Part shown: positions 10,216-20,926 of the stretch, piece by piece
Numbering within the stretch: the stretch's first letter is position 1
Layout of the letters: each line of letters opens with the position of its first letter
DNA from: Cranoglanis bouderius
Taxonomy: Eukaryota; Chordata; Actinopteri; Siluriformes; Cranoglanididae
Assembly (NCBI GenBank): GCA_023630585.1
Contig: CM042546.1
Coordinates: 12,876,810-12,940,809, forward strand
Direction: 5' to 3'
DNA: 64,000 nt
Position numbers and translations under genes: made by a program
Notes under the pieces: model-generated
The model's input: the letters and a program-made list of their open reading frames with translations, nothing else
Database searches by the model: none
Told to the model about the DNA's origin: nothing

Positions 10216-11292
10216 TTTCATAAACATTTCTTACCACGCTTAAATTTTATAATTTTATTGTAGCAGTTGTGTATACGGTGTTTTACTATATATAAAAGAA
10301 AAGCTTTAGTTGTGCTGTCTATTTTATCTCTGTACCAGTGTTATTGTGTAGAGGTGTGAATTATTTGTCCAGCAGTGGGCTCACACCCATCCCCTTTCCC
10401 ATCACCCTGCTCACCAGCAGCTGAACACAGAGTCATGATACTCTACACACAGAAACCCAACAGTGTCCTGACTAATCTTATAATAGACTTGCGCTATAAA
10501 ATAATTCATTTGTTTATACTGATTGAAAATGTCGATTTCCATTCCGCTAGGGGAATGGAATGCCAGTGTACTGCTAGAAAGGGTTAATGGGGAAAATAAT
10601 CCAAATTCAAACCCATTGAATCATTAGATTCAAAATGCGATTCTAGCCATGACCAAAGCTACATCCCAAACTGCATAGTACCATACTAAAAATGTGTGCC
10701 ATAATAGCTATTTTAAATATCTTGTCTGGAAGCAACGGGAGACGTAGAGTGCTAGCTCTGAGAAGTGTTAAACAAGTAAATGACATAAATCGGACATTCG
10801 AATGATCTCAGACCTCATCAACCTGCTAATTATTTTAATAAGAGGTAGGAAGAGAACCTATTGATTTGCTTTAGATCAATACACTTAATCGTATGACCCG
10901 CTGGCTAAATGAGGCTCGGACATGCCAGCGCTCCAGCTTTAGTCGATTAATAAAGCGTATCACCTGTTAAATCTCGGTTCCACTCCCTGCCCTCGGTTCC
11001 ACTCCCCTCCACTGTGAGAGTCTGAAGGAAATGACATTTTCACTGTGTAACACGAGCGCTCTTTACAGGGGCGCCTCATTTAGAGAAAGTGACAAGACGG
11101 AATAGAATGGCTTTACAACTTCAGCTGCGTGAGAGAATTGGATGTAGACTGTACGTGAGCTGATGTCAGAATTCAGAGCGTTCGCTCATCGAAAACATCT
11201 CAGCTCATAATATTCACTCAGGCTGAACTGCCGTATATGTGACATTATTGGAAGAAGGAAAGAAAGCGCTTCTGTGTCCATATATGAACATA
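10216..11292. other. No gene seen; mixed unassigned DNA
   Basis: Contains a small direct repeat CCTCGGTTCCACTCC-like at about 10973-11005. The interval 10850-11250 is less repetitive and may hold conserved non-coding sequence. No domain-bearing ORF. Confidence 0.45.
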
Positions 11293-11580
11293 GGGCCGGG
11301 CGATAAGACAATATAATACTGATATTATGATCAATTATGTCACAATATGCTTTTCTGAGACATTATGATTAAATAATGCCCCCCCCCCCCTTAAATGTTC
11401 TTTTTTTTTCTTTTATAAAAAAATGATACAATTTACTTTTATAGATTTCTCATTTTTTACAAATATTTTGTTTAATGCAACACTACTGTATTGCTGGCGG
11501 TTTGTGACCAAACCTACACAGTATATTGCAATACATATTGTGTATATGTCTATCGTGTACATGTACGTCTAGAAATGGGA
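11293..11580 (+). repeat. Dispersed repeat with GGGCCGGGCGATA start
   Basis: The motif GGGCCGGGCGATAAGACAAT, then TGATATTATGATCAATTATG and ACAATATGCTTTTCTGAGA, is typical of a common teleost DNA-transposon-derived repeat. A C10 run (11383-11392) and an AT-rich stretch interrupt it. The class is not certain. Confidence 0.45.
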
Positions 11581-11734
11581 CTTGATATTTTTGACACATC
11601 GCTTTAACTTCAGCATTAATAAACCAGAAGTTACATTAAGTAAGTAACAAAGTAAGTTATCATGTGCATTAATTGATTTTTGTTGAAATTTTAACAAAAT
11701 AAACCTTTGCATTGTCTGTTTATTCAATCAATAT

Positions 11735-12560
11735 TCATTCATTTTCTATAGCAGCAGCTCTTATCACAGTCTATCACAGGTTTTATATTAGTTCTCTTTT
11801 AGTTCTAATACATTACTGTTGCTATAGGAACAGCTTACACAGAAAGTTGTATGTTGGACACTCGAAATGAACTAATTTGTAATTATTGGAAGTGTTCTGT
11901 AAGGAAGGAGTCTCCAGTATCAGTGTTTTGTCCATAAAATGACAAGCAACAATGCAAAATGACAATACTAGCAAGCAACCAGGAAACCCAAGCTAATCAC
12001 AGAAGGAGTGTTCACAAGGTGTTACAATTCTGTGACAGAATTGATTCTGCTCTCGGGGGGGCATGCTGTTTTGGGAAATAATCAACGATGGAGTGCTATG
12101 ATGAAGCAGGGTCACTATTACTAATCCATTTCCAATAACAGCGCATCCTGCCAACTTGCCAATGATTTTTTTTTTTTTGTAGTATTCGCAAACAACACAT
12201 CATACGTTTTATCCATTTGTGGAATAAGACAAAAAGCCAGGAAACCGGAAAGCTCTCCATCTTGAAAACTTTCCTTTGTTGACTTTTACAAAGCGCTGAC
12301 ACTGGAGACTCCTTCCATGAATGTTATTTCATCACAGAAAGCTTATCAATGATTAGACGCTTTTCTTTAAATCACGCCATGTTATAAGTTAATCCGTTTA
12401 TCATTAGGCTTAAATGATCTAGATTGTTTGCCATACAAGTCCCTGTGTACGCTGTTACTATAGATACGATAATGTATAAGAATGATATATGAACCTGTCC
12501 AAACTGCTGTAATATAGAAAATGAATCACCAACTGATTCTGATCAATCAGAGTTGAGAAA
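11735..12560. repeat. F1 fold-back element, best-preserved copy
   Basis: The left arm (about 11740-11945) reads TTTTCTATAGCAGCAGCTC, then ATTACTGTTGCTATAGGAAC, then GGAGTCTCCAGTATCAGTG. The right arm (about 12290-12545), reverse complemented, gives TTTTCTATATTACAGCAG, ATTATCGTATCTATAGTAAC and GGAGTCTCCAGTGTCAGCG in the same order. Between them lies the module GGGAAATAATCAACGATGG...GATGAAGC. It therefore has long, diverged inverted arms around a roughly 340-base centre and no transposase ORF. MITE or foldback transposon is the likely class; end sequences and target duplication were not resolved. Confidence 0.6.
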
Positions 12561-13340
12561 CCGGTGAATGAGTCTAATGACAGGAAAATATAGATCTAGG
12601 CAAAAAAAAAAAAAAAGTATTATGTAAACAAAGCTTGGGGTGGAGTGAATAAATGACATGCAAGACTTCGCAAAGGACACAATTTAAATCGAGAGTTTAT
12701 ATATACAAACTAGGCTAAGAGGACAATAAAACCGACGAGCCAAATTAGGCACAGGTGCAAACGAGGATAAAGTCAATGTCAGACCAGGAACTGGAGAGAA
12801 CTGCAAGCAAACAAAAATAACAGCATCATTCAGGGCGGCTGTGGATCCTGAGCCGAGCACTGCACGCAATGGGATGCGAATTGTTTTCAGGAGGTGGGAG
12901 GAACTTGGAGTACCCACAGGCAATGGGAGAACATGCCAGACAGACAGAGCTCCAGCATCATCACTCCACCACTACCTGCTGTTCCACCATCAATCCACTC
13001 CCACGGCAGTGCAACACAAGTAAAGCAAGATGTGCCAAATAAGCAAGAAACACCTTCAGTTTCTCCACTTCTCCAGAACTCCCACATATGCCTTCTACAT
13101 GCAGCACAGAAATGTTCAAATGCACACTTCACTTCACAGCTTCAATTATGCTCATTCATTTCCTCAGCTGGTCCTGCGCTATACAGGCTGAAGGCTGAAG
13201 GTTACTCTGATCCGAGCCGTTTGAATGAACCAACACTGGAGATAGTTTTCATTAAATCTCAGTCATCTCACGCTGCGAGGAGTAATCACGAGCGGACGTG
13301 CTGAGGGAACAACAGGGAAAAGGAGTGCTCGATGCACACT
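12561..13340. other. No gene; poly-A at 12602-12616 and LINE-tail scrap
   Basis: About 12830-12945 shows GGCGGCTGTGGATCCTGAGC, GGAACTTGGAGTACCCACAG and GGGAGAACATGCCA, blocks of a LINE/SINE 3' tail family also seen at 22741-22842 (inverted), 48135-48262 and 50985-51125. The 136-codon ORF at 12894-13304 overlaps it and has no domain I recognise. Confidence 0.5.
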
Positions 13341-13387
13341 GTCTGTCTATCTATCTGTCTATCTATCTATCTATCTGTTGTCTGTCT
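13341..13387. repeat. (CTAT/CTGT)n tetranucleotide
   Basis: Mixed GTCT and ATCT units, about eleven copies. Confidence 0.95.
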
Positions 13388-13389
13388 AA

Positions 13390-13790
13390 CATAAATTGTC
13401 TAAAGATCACATATGAAAATAAATGAATGAAAAAGATTACATGTGAATATAAATAAATGATGTGTAAAATGATGTTATAATAAACAAATCGCATGAAAAT
13501 AAAGGAATCACGTCAAAATAAAGGAGTCATTTGCAAAAAAAAAATACATGTGAAAATGAATTAATCATGTAAAAAATGATGTGAAATTAAATGAGTCATG
13601 TGTTAACAATCACACCTGAAACATGCAAAACAATCACACAAAACTAACCGATCATGTAAAAAAAAATCGCATGTGACAATAAATGAAACAAATCTCATGT
13701 GAAAATCAATTAATCATGTAAAATCATGTTTTACGAAATGAATCATATGTAAAAACTCACGTGAAAATAAATGTTGTCAGATTATCAGGT
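13390..13790 (+). repeat. Minisatellite array 1 (~32-bp unit, ATG-TGAAAATAAATGAATC type)
   Basis: Around a dozen drifted copies of ATGTGAAAATAAATGAATCA plus GTAAAAAATC. Same unit and orientation as array 3 (45545-46460) and the reverse complement of array 2 (41578-42545). This copy is the most degenerate of the three. Confidence 0.8.
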
Positions 13791-13792
13791 TA

Positions 13793-13951
13793 GTGTGTAT
13801 GTGTGTGTGTGTGTGTGTGAGCAGTATGTGAGTGTGTCTATGCATTCACTCATCTGACCCTTCACTGGCAGCACCCCAGGGATATTCATCAGTGAGCAGG
13901 CAGGTCTTCAGTGCTTTGATGTGGGCGAAGTGAGAGTGAAATTAATTACGA

Positions 13952-13998
<47 letters not shown>

Positions 13999-14109
13999 AA
14001 AATGGAAAGAGAGGGCTGCAGTCGTAAAATAATTTTAGATTAACAGACTCTGAGGAAACATGACACAACACACACACACACAAACACACACAAACACACA
14101 CAAACACAC
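13793..14109. repeat. (GT)n, (CA)n and (CACACAAA)n tracts
   Basis: (GT)n at 13793-13819, (CA)n at 13952-13998 and a CAAACACACA-patterned tract at 14064-14109, separated by short unassigned DNA. Confidence 0.95.
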
Positions 14110-14584
14110 GATTACTGACCCGGATGGGCCATGTGTTAGTCTGTTCCGAACCTGCCGGAGTTTTGCAGAGGCGAACGTGATCTCGTCTTCAGCGCGAACC
14201 CGTTCACCGGTGTTTCCATGGCTACTGGGCAATCGAGCCAGCTGATGAAAAAGACACAAATGCGTTTCTACACACTGTAACTGTGTAACTTTACAGCTCT
14301 TTCTCACCTGTTAATCCATAACGATGAGCTTGTTTTTTGCTATTCAGGTTGATTTCATATAATTAACTCCACATAAATAGGCAAACCATAATATTAAAAT
14401 CACATGCTGAGGGGTGTGTATGAAGGGGCGGAGCTAAAATGCACTGGTATTTATTCATTTCTGTATTCATTTTTGCATAAAAGTGTGTGTAGACAGAAAA
14501 AATGAAGACTGGAGTGCCAATGCTAAATAAGTTAAATAAATGATTATATAATAATTATAATGATATTCATATTTTTAAATAGAT
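14110..14584. other. No gene seen
   Basis: Balanced composition to about 14300, then AT-rich. The overlapping ORFs on both strands derive partly from the CA tract. Confidence 0.5.
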
Positions 14585-14623
14585 ACATCATCATCATCAT
14601 CATCATGATCATCATCATCATCA

Positions 14624-14690
<67 letters not shown>

Positions 14691-14711
14691 GTTGTTGTTG
14701 TTGTTGTTGTA
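14585..14711. repeat. Compound (ATC)n(ATT)n(GTT)n microsatellite
   Basis: About 14 ATC units with one ATG interruption, then about 22 ATT units, then about 7 GTT units in one continuous block; consecutive blocks differ by a single base per unit, as expected of stepwise unit conversion. Confidence 0.97.
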
Positions 14712-15520
14712 GTATATCTATATTGTGATTATATGAAATAATACATACATGTATAATATTATTCATATATTATTTTTATATTAATATATTTTCCTTTTTT
14801 TGTTCTTTGCTCAGTTTTTTTTTCCCCCCAAATAAACGATGCTGTTCTTCAGCTCTTTCCTTTCAGTTCAGTGGCTCGCCCCCACCCCCCCCCCCCTCCC
14901 CCTGCAAATAAAAATGGACAGAAAGGAAAACACTGCCCATAATAGCACGTTTGCTCCACTTCCTGTAGTTAAATCGTGTCTTCTTTTACATGCAGACTGA
15001 GACCACCTCACTGACTGTTTTCTTTTTTTCATTTCTTAAAAGCATTTGTTTTCCGAACCTGTTGGCTTTTTCCGCACAGGGAAATTGCTACTCGTGCAGA
15101 AGTATGAAGCATGAAGTCTCCTCGTTCTACACACCACTATCACTACACTCCGTACACTCGGAGGAGCTCGGATTGCATGAGCTAACAGCCACAGTGTGAT
15201 TGTGCACACTGAGTGGAGAGAGAAGAGCCTTGGAGTATTTCCCAGCCCATTGTGAGAGAGCACGACCTGTTCTGCTCTTATACACCCCTGCTGTGCAGAG
15301 AGTTTGGTATGCCTGGCACTCTACAACTAGACAAGCTACTTGGAGGTCCCAGTGCCCCACTATAATGTAGTCCCAAAATCATGACCTTTAACCCCTCATT
15401 TTGAGCACTCTATTTCATTTTCATGTGCTCCACTATTTTTTTTAACGGCTTCAACGACTGTCTCCCGTTTCTAATAAGAATCATTTACTGTAAGTTATGT
15501 ATTAGCTGGCATTAAAAACA
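14712..15520. other. No gene seen; C-rich run at 14879-14903
   Basis: AT-rich to 14860, then a C-rich run with minus-strand G-quadruplex potential, then a more balanced unassigned region (14980-15370) that ends just upstream of the Tc1 cluster. ORFs on both strands there lack recognisable domains. Confidence 0.5.
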
Positions 15521-15522
15521 TA

Positions 15523-16822
15523 CAGTGCCTATAGAAAATCATCATACTTCTTTGAAATAGTCACTTTTTTTTGTCTTACAGCCTGAAATCAAAACCCATT
15601 AAAAATATATTTTTTTGTTCCAGCTTTATTTACACATTCTGCCTTACAACATTCAAGTAATGTAAAAAGGCAACAGTTCGGAAACGTAAAAAAATAATAA
15701 TAATCAAACTAGAATAACAGAGTTGTAAAAGTGATCAGTCCCATGATTTACTACTTCATAGAGCCACCTTTTGCTTTAATTACAGCCATCAGTCTGTTTG
15801 GATATGTCTCTATTACCTTTGCACACCTAGAGTGGGAAATATTTGCCCATGCTTCCTTGCAGAATTGTTCGAGTTCAGTCACATTTCATGGTGAGCGGCG
15901 ATTGACTGCTGTCTTCAAGTCCATACACAGATTTTCAATTGGATTTAGGTCAAGGTTCTGACTTGGCAACTCAAGGACATTCATCTTCCTATCCTTAAGC
16001 TACTGCGTAGTTTTTTTGGCGGTGTGTTTAGGGTCCATGTCGTGCTGGAAGATGAACCACCTGCCCATCTTCAGCTGTCTAGCAGAGGGCCGCAGGTTTT
16101 CCTCAATAATTTGGGTGTACTTGGCAGCATCCATTTTCCCTTCAATCCTGACCAACTGCCCAGTCCCCACTGAAGAGGAACACCCCCACAACATAATGTT
16201 GCCACCACCATGCTTCACAGTAGGTATGGTATGTTTTGGGTGGTGTGCTGTGTTTGGTTTTCGCCAAACATAACGCTTGCAGTTCAGTCCAAAAAGTTCA
16301 ATCTTCTTAATAATGCTCTGAACGGTACTCAGAGGGATAGTTAAAGCCTTTGAAATCTTTTTGTATCCTTCTCCTAACTTGTGCCTTTCGACAACTTTGT
16401 TGTGGAAACACCATGTACACCATGTTCCAACCATGGTGTATTCTTTGCGTTGCCATGCACTACTAGTAATGGACTCATCACGGAACAGCCGGTTTTCTTG
16501 TGAAGTAATCAAAACCACTGCAATTGATGGCAGGAGGAGGGCAATTAGCATGATGTGTGATCTGGGAAGTGACTGGTTGTACCTGAGCAAGTTTATAATA
16601 GTTACTCTAAGGGGCTGATCACTTATCCAAACCAGATATTTCACTAATTAAATTTTAATAATTGTTCAGAATTTTTTAAAATGTTATTTTCACTTCGATG
16701 TCGAGGGTTATAATGTGTAAATACAGCTGGCAAAGTTAGATTTAATTTGTTTTAATTTCCAGGGTATAATGTGACAAAAGGTAAGGATTTTGACAGGGTA
16801 TGATGATTTTCTATAGGCACTG
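15523..16822 (-). mobile_element. Tc1-like transposon E1, full terminal repeats
   Basis: The ends CAGTGCCTATAGAAAATCAT (15523) and its reverse complement ending CTATAGGCACTG (16822) match for at least 24 bases, and each is flanked by TA (15521-15522 and 16823-16824), the Tc1/mariner target site. The element is 1300 bp and holds one transposase pseudogene on the minus strand. It is next to, and possibly unrelated in time to, the nested pair E2/E3. Confidence 0.93.
15751..16395 (-). pseudogene. Tc1-like transposase, deleted and interrupted
   Basis: A DDE transposase relic in a single frame. It opens with the helix-turn-helix region (VVERHKLGEGYKKISKAL), runs to TVQSIIKK and then jumps directly to IELFGLNCKRYVWRKP at about 16302, so the second half of the DNA-binding domain and the first catalytic Asp are gone. 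KHGGGNIMLWGC, FQHDMDPKHTAK (second Asp kept) and LNPIEN (third acidic residue kept, near 15940) follow. In-frame stops lie at 16000-16002 and 15886-15888. It ends at 15751. The intact protein of this family is about 340 residues; this relic spans about 215 codons. Sequence upstream of 16395 in the same frame does not look like transposase. Confidence 0.9.
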
Positions 16823-17127
16823 TAAATTAAATACATGGTATTAAAATACACACTTTGGATGTGCTGTCCGTAATACAAATCCTTGTGTAAGTTTGTGTAA
16901 ATTTCAACTTACAACACGACAACGACCCAAAGCACAAATCCAATTCAACAAAGGAATAGCTTCTTAAGAAGAAGATCAATGTACAGTCTAAATCCTGTTG
17001 AAAACCTGTGGAATGACTTGAAGAGGGCTGCGCACAAGGAGATTCCATTGAAATGTGACAGATCTGGAGAATTTTTTGCAAGGAAGAGTGGAATAAAATT
17101 GCCAAATCAAGATGGGGTATGTTGGTA

Positions 17128-18036
17128 CAGTGGATTCAGAAAGTATTCAGACCCCTTTACTTGCTGTACACTTTGTTGTGTTGTGGATTTCATTTTGAAT
17201 GGATATATTGTAATTACCATTTATATCCATCGATTCACACTTTATCACCCATAATGACGAAGTTAAAACATGTACGTCACTGCGTATCACCTGGCTGGCT
17301 AATACCATCCCTACGATGAAGCATGGTGGTGGCAGCATCATGCTATGGGGGTGCTTCTCAGTGGCAGGGACAGGGAGATAGGTAACAGTTGAGGGAAGGA
17401 TGAAAGCAGCCAAATACAGGAACATCCTTGAACAAAACCTCCTCCAGAGCGCATGCAAACTCAGACTTGGGCAACAGTTCGCCTTTCAACACAACAATGA
17501 CACTAAGCATACAGCAAAAACAACATTGGAGTGGCTTCTGGGCAAGTCTCTGAATGTCCTTGAGTGGCCCAGCCAAAACCCAGACTCAAACCCCATCGAA
17601 CATCTGAAGAGAGACCTGAAGCTGGCAGTTCACAGATGTGTACCATCTAAACTAACGAAGCTTGAGAAGATCTGCCATGAAGAACAGGATAAACTGTCCA
17701 AATCCAGAAAGCTTGTAGAGACATAGCCAAGAAGACCTGTAGCTGTAACTGTAGCTGTAATTGCTGCAAAATGGGCTTCTACCAAATACTGAATAAAGGG
17801 TCTGAATACTTTTGTTAATAAGAGATTTCAGTTTTGATTTGTAATTCACCCACATTTTTAACGCACCCGCATAGCATGATCCTGCCACCACCATGCTTCA
17901 CCATTCACTGGATTAGCTAGGTAATGTGCAGTGCCTGTTTTTCGCCAGACATATGTAGTGCTTGCTCAAAATCAAATCCACAACACAATAACGTGTGCAA
18001 CAAGTAAAGGGGTCTGAATACTTTCTGAATCCACTG
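17128..18036 (+). mobile_element. Tc1-like transposon E2, nested in E3
   Basis: Terminal repeats CAGTGGATTCAGAAAGTATT (17128) and its reverse complement ending AATCCACTG (18036), matching over about 33 bases, with TA at 17126-17127 and 18037-18038. At 909 bp it is shorter than a complete Tc1 (about 1.3-1.6 kb) because the N-terminal coding half is deleted near 17280. Near its right end (about 17868-17955) it carries an antisense copy of a piece of transposase coding DNA, listed as a finding. Confidence 0.92.
17304..17792 (+). pseudogene. Tc1-like transposase C-terminal half
   Basis: Frame with the block KHGGGSIMLWGCF at its start, then MKAAKYRNILEQNLLQ, FQHNNDTKHTAK and NPIEHLKRDLKLA. The family has Asp in QHD; here it is Asn (QHN at about 17487-17495), so the second catalytic residue is lost, while the Glu of NPIE is retained. 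Stops interrupt the frame at 17379-17381 and 17724-17726. The part encoding the helix-turn-helix and first Asp is absent. Confidence 0.88.
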
Positions 18037-18284
18037 TAGACTCTTACTCAAGATGACTGAGTGCTGTATTACAAGCAAAAGGTGCGTTAACAAAGTATTA
18101 GTTAAGGGGTGTGCACACTTATGCACTTATTATTTTTCACTTAAATAATGTGATATATTTTTGCTATATCACATTAACAGTGGAAAAAAGTAAATCATGT
18201 AATATGATTTATCTTGGTTTAATTTTTTTACATCACAAAATACTTTCAATTTTAAAAGGGGTGTGTAGACTTTTATATCCACTG

Positions 18285-18358
18285 TATACGTATACATTTT
18301 ACATATAATATTTTTTATTCCGAGTATAAAGCGACTCTAGTAGACTCTACTCTAGCAC

Positions 18359-18414
<56 letters not shown>

Positions 18415-20639
18415 GTTTCTTCCTCAGCTGGAGGCTGTCTGTTTCCTCCAAAATGAAGCAGAAGATATGGCGAACCGCCAAAGCCAAATTGTGCGCATCT
18501 GTAAAATTTCATTTTCCACAGACTTCCCTCCTCATTGGGAATGACATTTTACAATTGGAGCATTGCTAATATCTCCGGAAGACTGAGAGTAAAGAAAATG
18601 AAATGCCAGTTGTGCAGAGTGTGAGGATATACAGTATACTAGGCTACAGCAGTCTAACTAGGACAAGAACAGAGGAATCAAACAGACAGCTGAATAAAAC
18701 ACAGTTATACGTGGAAGCCTGTCCATTCTGCCTCTAATATTTAAAGGGGTAAGAAAACATTCGATTGCACATTTTTCTATGTATTTGCCACGTAATTACT
18801 TTGCCTTCGTTAGCTCCAACCCTGATCCAAAAATCAAAGAGTTCTTCAGAATTATAGAACCATCCAGCAATACATTACGGCTGAAATTAAATTCGTTCGG
18901 CTGCACCACCACAGAGAGATGGAGATATATTTTCTAACACGTTGGCTCATCTTCAAGGTGCAAACAATGATTTAGAGGGGGCTTTGACGAAAATGAGATG
19001 ACTATTTACACGAGTGATGATGCGCCATGCACAACTAAAATAAAGGCTAATTAAAACAGAATCATAAAGCAAAGCCCCAATGAACCATAAACTAGAGCTA
19101 ATTACTGTAGTCACAAAGAAGCCTCCTTCTTTGTGGCTCTTTATGGCTTTTTTAGGACACCGCAGGGGAGGAGAGTAAACAAATAATGGCAAGATATTGT
19201 GCTGTATGGCTACAAAAGTGAGATAAATATGCCAACAAGAGCACCTGGCTCAGGTTCACACAACACACCATTCAGGATGAATAAGATGAGGGCGATGGGC
19301 GGGGCTTAGTGGTCATTGTTTTTCTTACAATTTCTAGTATTACACTATGGATATATCAGCGTGTTTGTTGAATGACCAGCACGTTCATGGCTTTTTTTTT
19401 CTAACATTGTTTACCACATCATCGATTATCCTGGTTCGGGCAGCTGGGATAAGCACATTTTGTGTCTAAGCTATCTGTTTTTTTTTTATTGTTTTTTTTT
19501 AATTCACAGTAGCTAGAAAAAGATTTTGACTTTCACACCACAAACATTTTTTATTTAGTATGTAGCTATGTTTAAACGTTCACTAGCCTTGAGACGATTG
19601 ATGTTTATATTGCGATGGCTATTGGGTTACGTGCTTGTAAGAAAACATGGTGTCTGAGGCTTTAAGATGGATAAAAACAAATTTTTCTAGTCTTGTACTG
19701 TGTGTTTTCTTTTAGTCTTCGCTCGCAAAACATGAGCTGGGGTTAAAATTAAGAAAAGGAAACAAGGTTTTGTTTATCAGGGCTACTTCGCTATACGAAC
19801 CTTCGCTGCTGTTCATCCCGGATTTTATAAGGTCTTGATTTTAGGTCTTGATTTTATAATGTGATCCACTGTACTCTGAACTTGGAAGAAAAAACAACCT
19901 CTGACATGGAAAAGTGCAATAGAACTGTCATTCATCTTGGAATTCCAAGTCAGGAACTCAAATATAAACTCAATTTTACTTAATATGTAGCTTTTGTTTT
20001 GTGAAAACTTATTTTATCAGCTTTGTAAGTTTTGATTTGTAACAATTCCATTGGATTCATACCAGTTTTATTAATAAGACAAGACCATGTGACAGATGTT
20101 TTGTTTTTTTTTTCAGCAAAGATGAACAAGATTAGTTGACCATCGTTAATTCCATCGCAGAAATAATTCATTGAAATCTTCTTAATACGTTTATCAAATA
20201 TAGAGACTATAGAGACTAGCCATAAAAAATGTGAACTTGTTCTGGACATCCATGTTTTTCCGAGCATTTCTTCTGCCATAACGTCACAAATGTCTGGCCA
20301 CGCCCCCTTTTTCAGTAAGGCAGCAGGTGGTAGGTTATTGACTACTTTACCCAGTGCTTCGGATGTACTTCCTACTTTAAAAAAAAGAAGAACATAGCTT
20401 GTAAAGAAATTATGTTTATTTACCAACGATAATTACCCAATGAACAGTTGAACATCTTTTTAAGACACTGACTATGATCTGTGCAGCTATAATTTGCCGA
20501 AAGCTGTGGTAGATCTACATTCTACTTTCAAGTAAAGGACACACTCCTTTGGGTATTCCACTATTTTTCCACACACATCTTGAATATAAAATACAGCATT
20601 ATTTATTTATTTTTTTGAAAACATGTTGTCAAAGCGTGC
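18285..20639. other. No gene seen; (CA)26 at 18361-18412
   Basis: A clean (CA)26 tract follows the Tc1 cluster. The rest is unassigned. A GGGCGGGGC box stands at about 19298 and poly-T runs at 19389 and 19480-19500. The 148-codon minus-strand ORF (19980-20426) is the longest here that is not repeat-driven, but it has no recognisable domain and ends beside low-complexity DNA; I do not call it. Confidence 0.45.
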
Positions 20640-20926
20640 GGATATTTTTTTCTCCCTCTTCCCGCGAACCTCCAGCAGCTGCTCAGACGCGGAGTAAACA
20701 AAGGCTCTGTATATAGGTCATCTCCTCTCTGTTCTCGTTCAAGATGGATGCACCATTAAAACACAGCGACACAAACGCTCACCTGGCTAAATCACGCAGG
20801 CTATTTACTCTGAGCTTGTTATGGGGAATTTCGACCCGGATAACAAGAACAAGACTTGGAGCCGGGCGTTTAACTCCGGTGCACTTGGATCAGTCACAAT
20901 TACAGCAGGAGATGATTTGTATCTGA
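20640..20926 (+). promoter_or_regulatory. Candidate TATA box upstream of a 60-codon ORF
   Basis: A less AT-rich patch (GCGAACCTCCAGCAGCTGCT, CAGACGCGGAGTAAACAAAG) precedes TATATA at 20710-20715. An ATG at 20744 sits in a strong start context (CAAGATGG) and opens a 60-codon frame ending at 20926 with no known domain. The TATA-to-ATG gap of 29 bases would leave almost no leader, so a real promoter would more likely use a later start or make a non-coding RNA. Weak call. Confidence 0.25.

Larger units (their letters stand above)
16905..18284 (+). mobile_element. Tc1-like transposon E3, left-truncated, split by E2
   Basis: From about 16905 the plus strand encodes the transposase C-terminal part (QHDNDPKHKSNSTKE, then NPVENLWNDLKRA), interrupted at 17126 by element E2 and resuming at 18039 with the 3' untranslated part. 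It ends in AGACTTTTATATCCACTG (18284) followed by TA. The left terminal repeat and N-terminal coding half are missing; the sequence between 16825 and 16905 is not recognisable as Tc1. Removing E2 would rejoin coding sequence on either side at a TA, so E3 is the older element. Confidence 0.85.

Noticed and set aside
16361..16618. 85-codon plus-strand ORF in Tc1 element E1
   Set aside because: Antisense to transposon DNA with no own domain.
19980..20426. 148-codon minus-strand ORF
   Set aside because: The longest non-repeat frame, but no recognisable domain, low-complexity ends and AT-rich composition. A profile search would decide.
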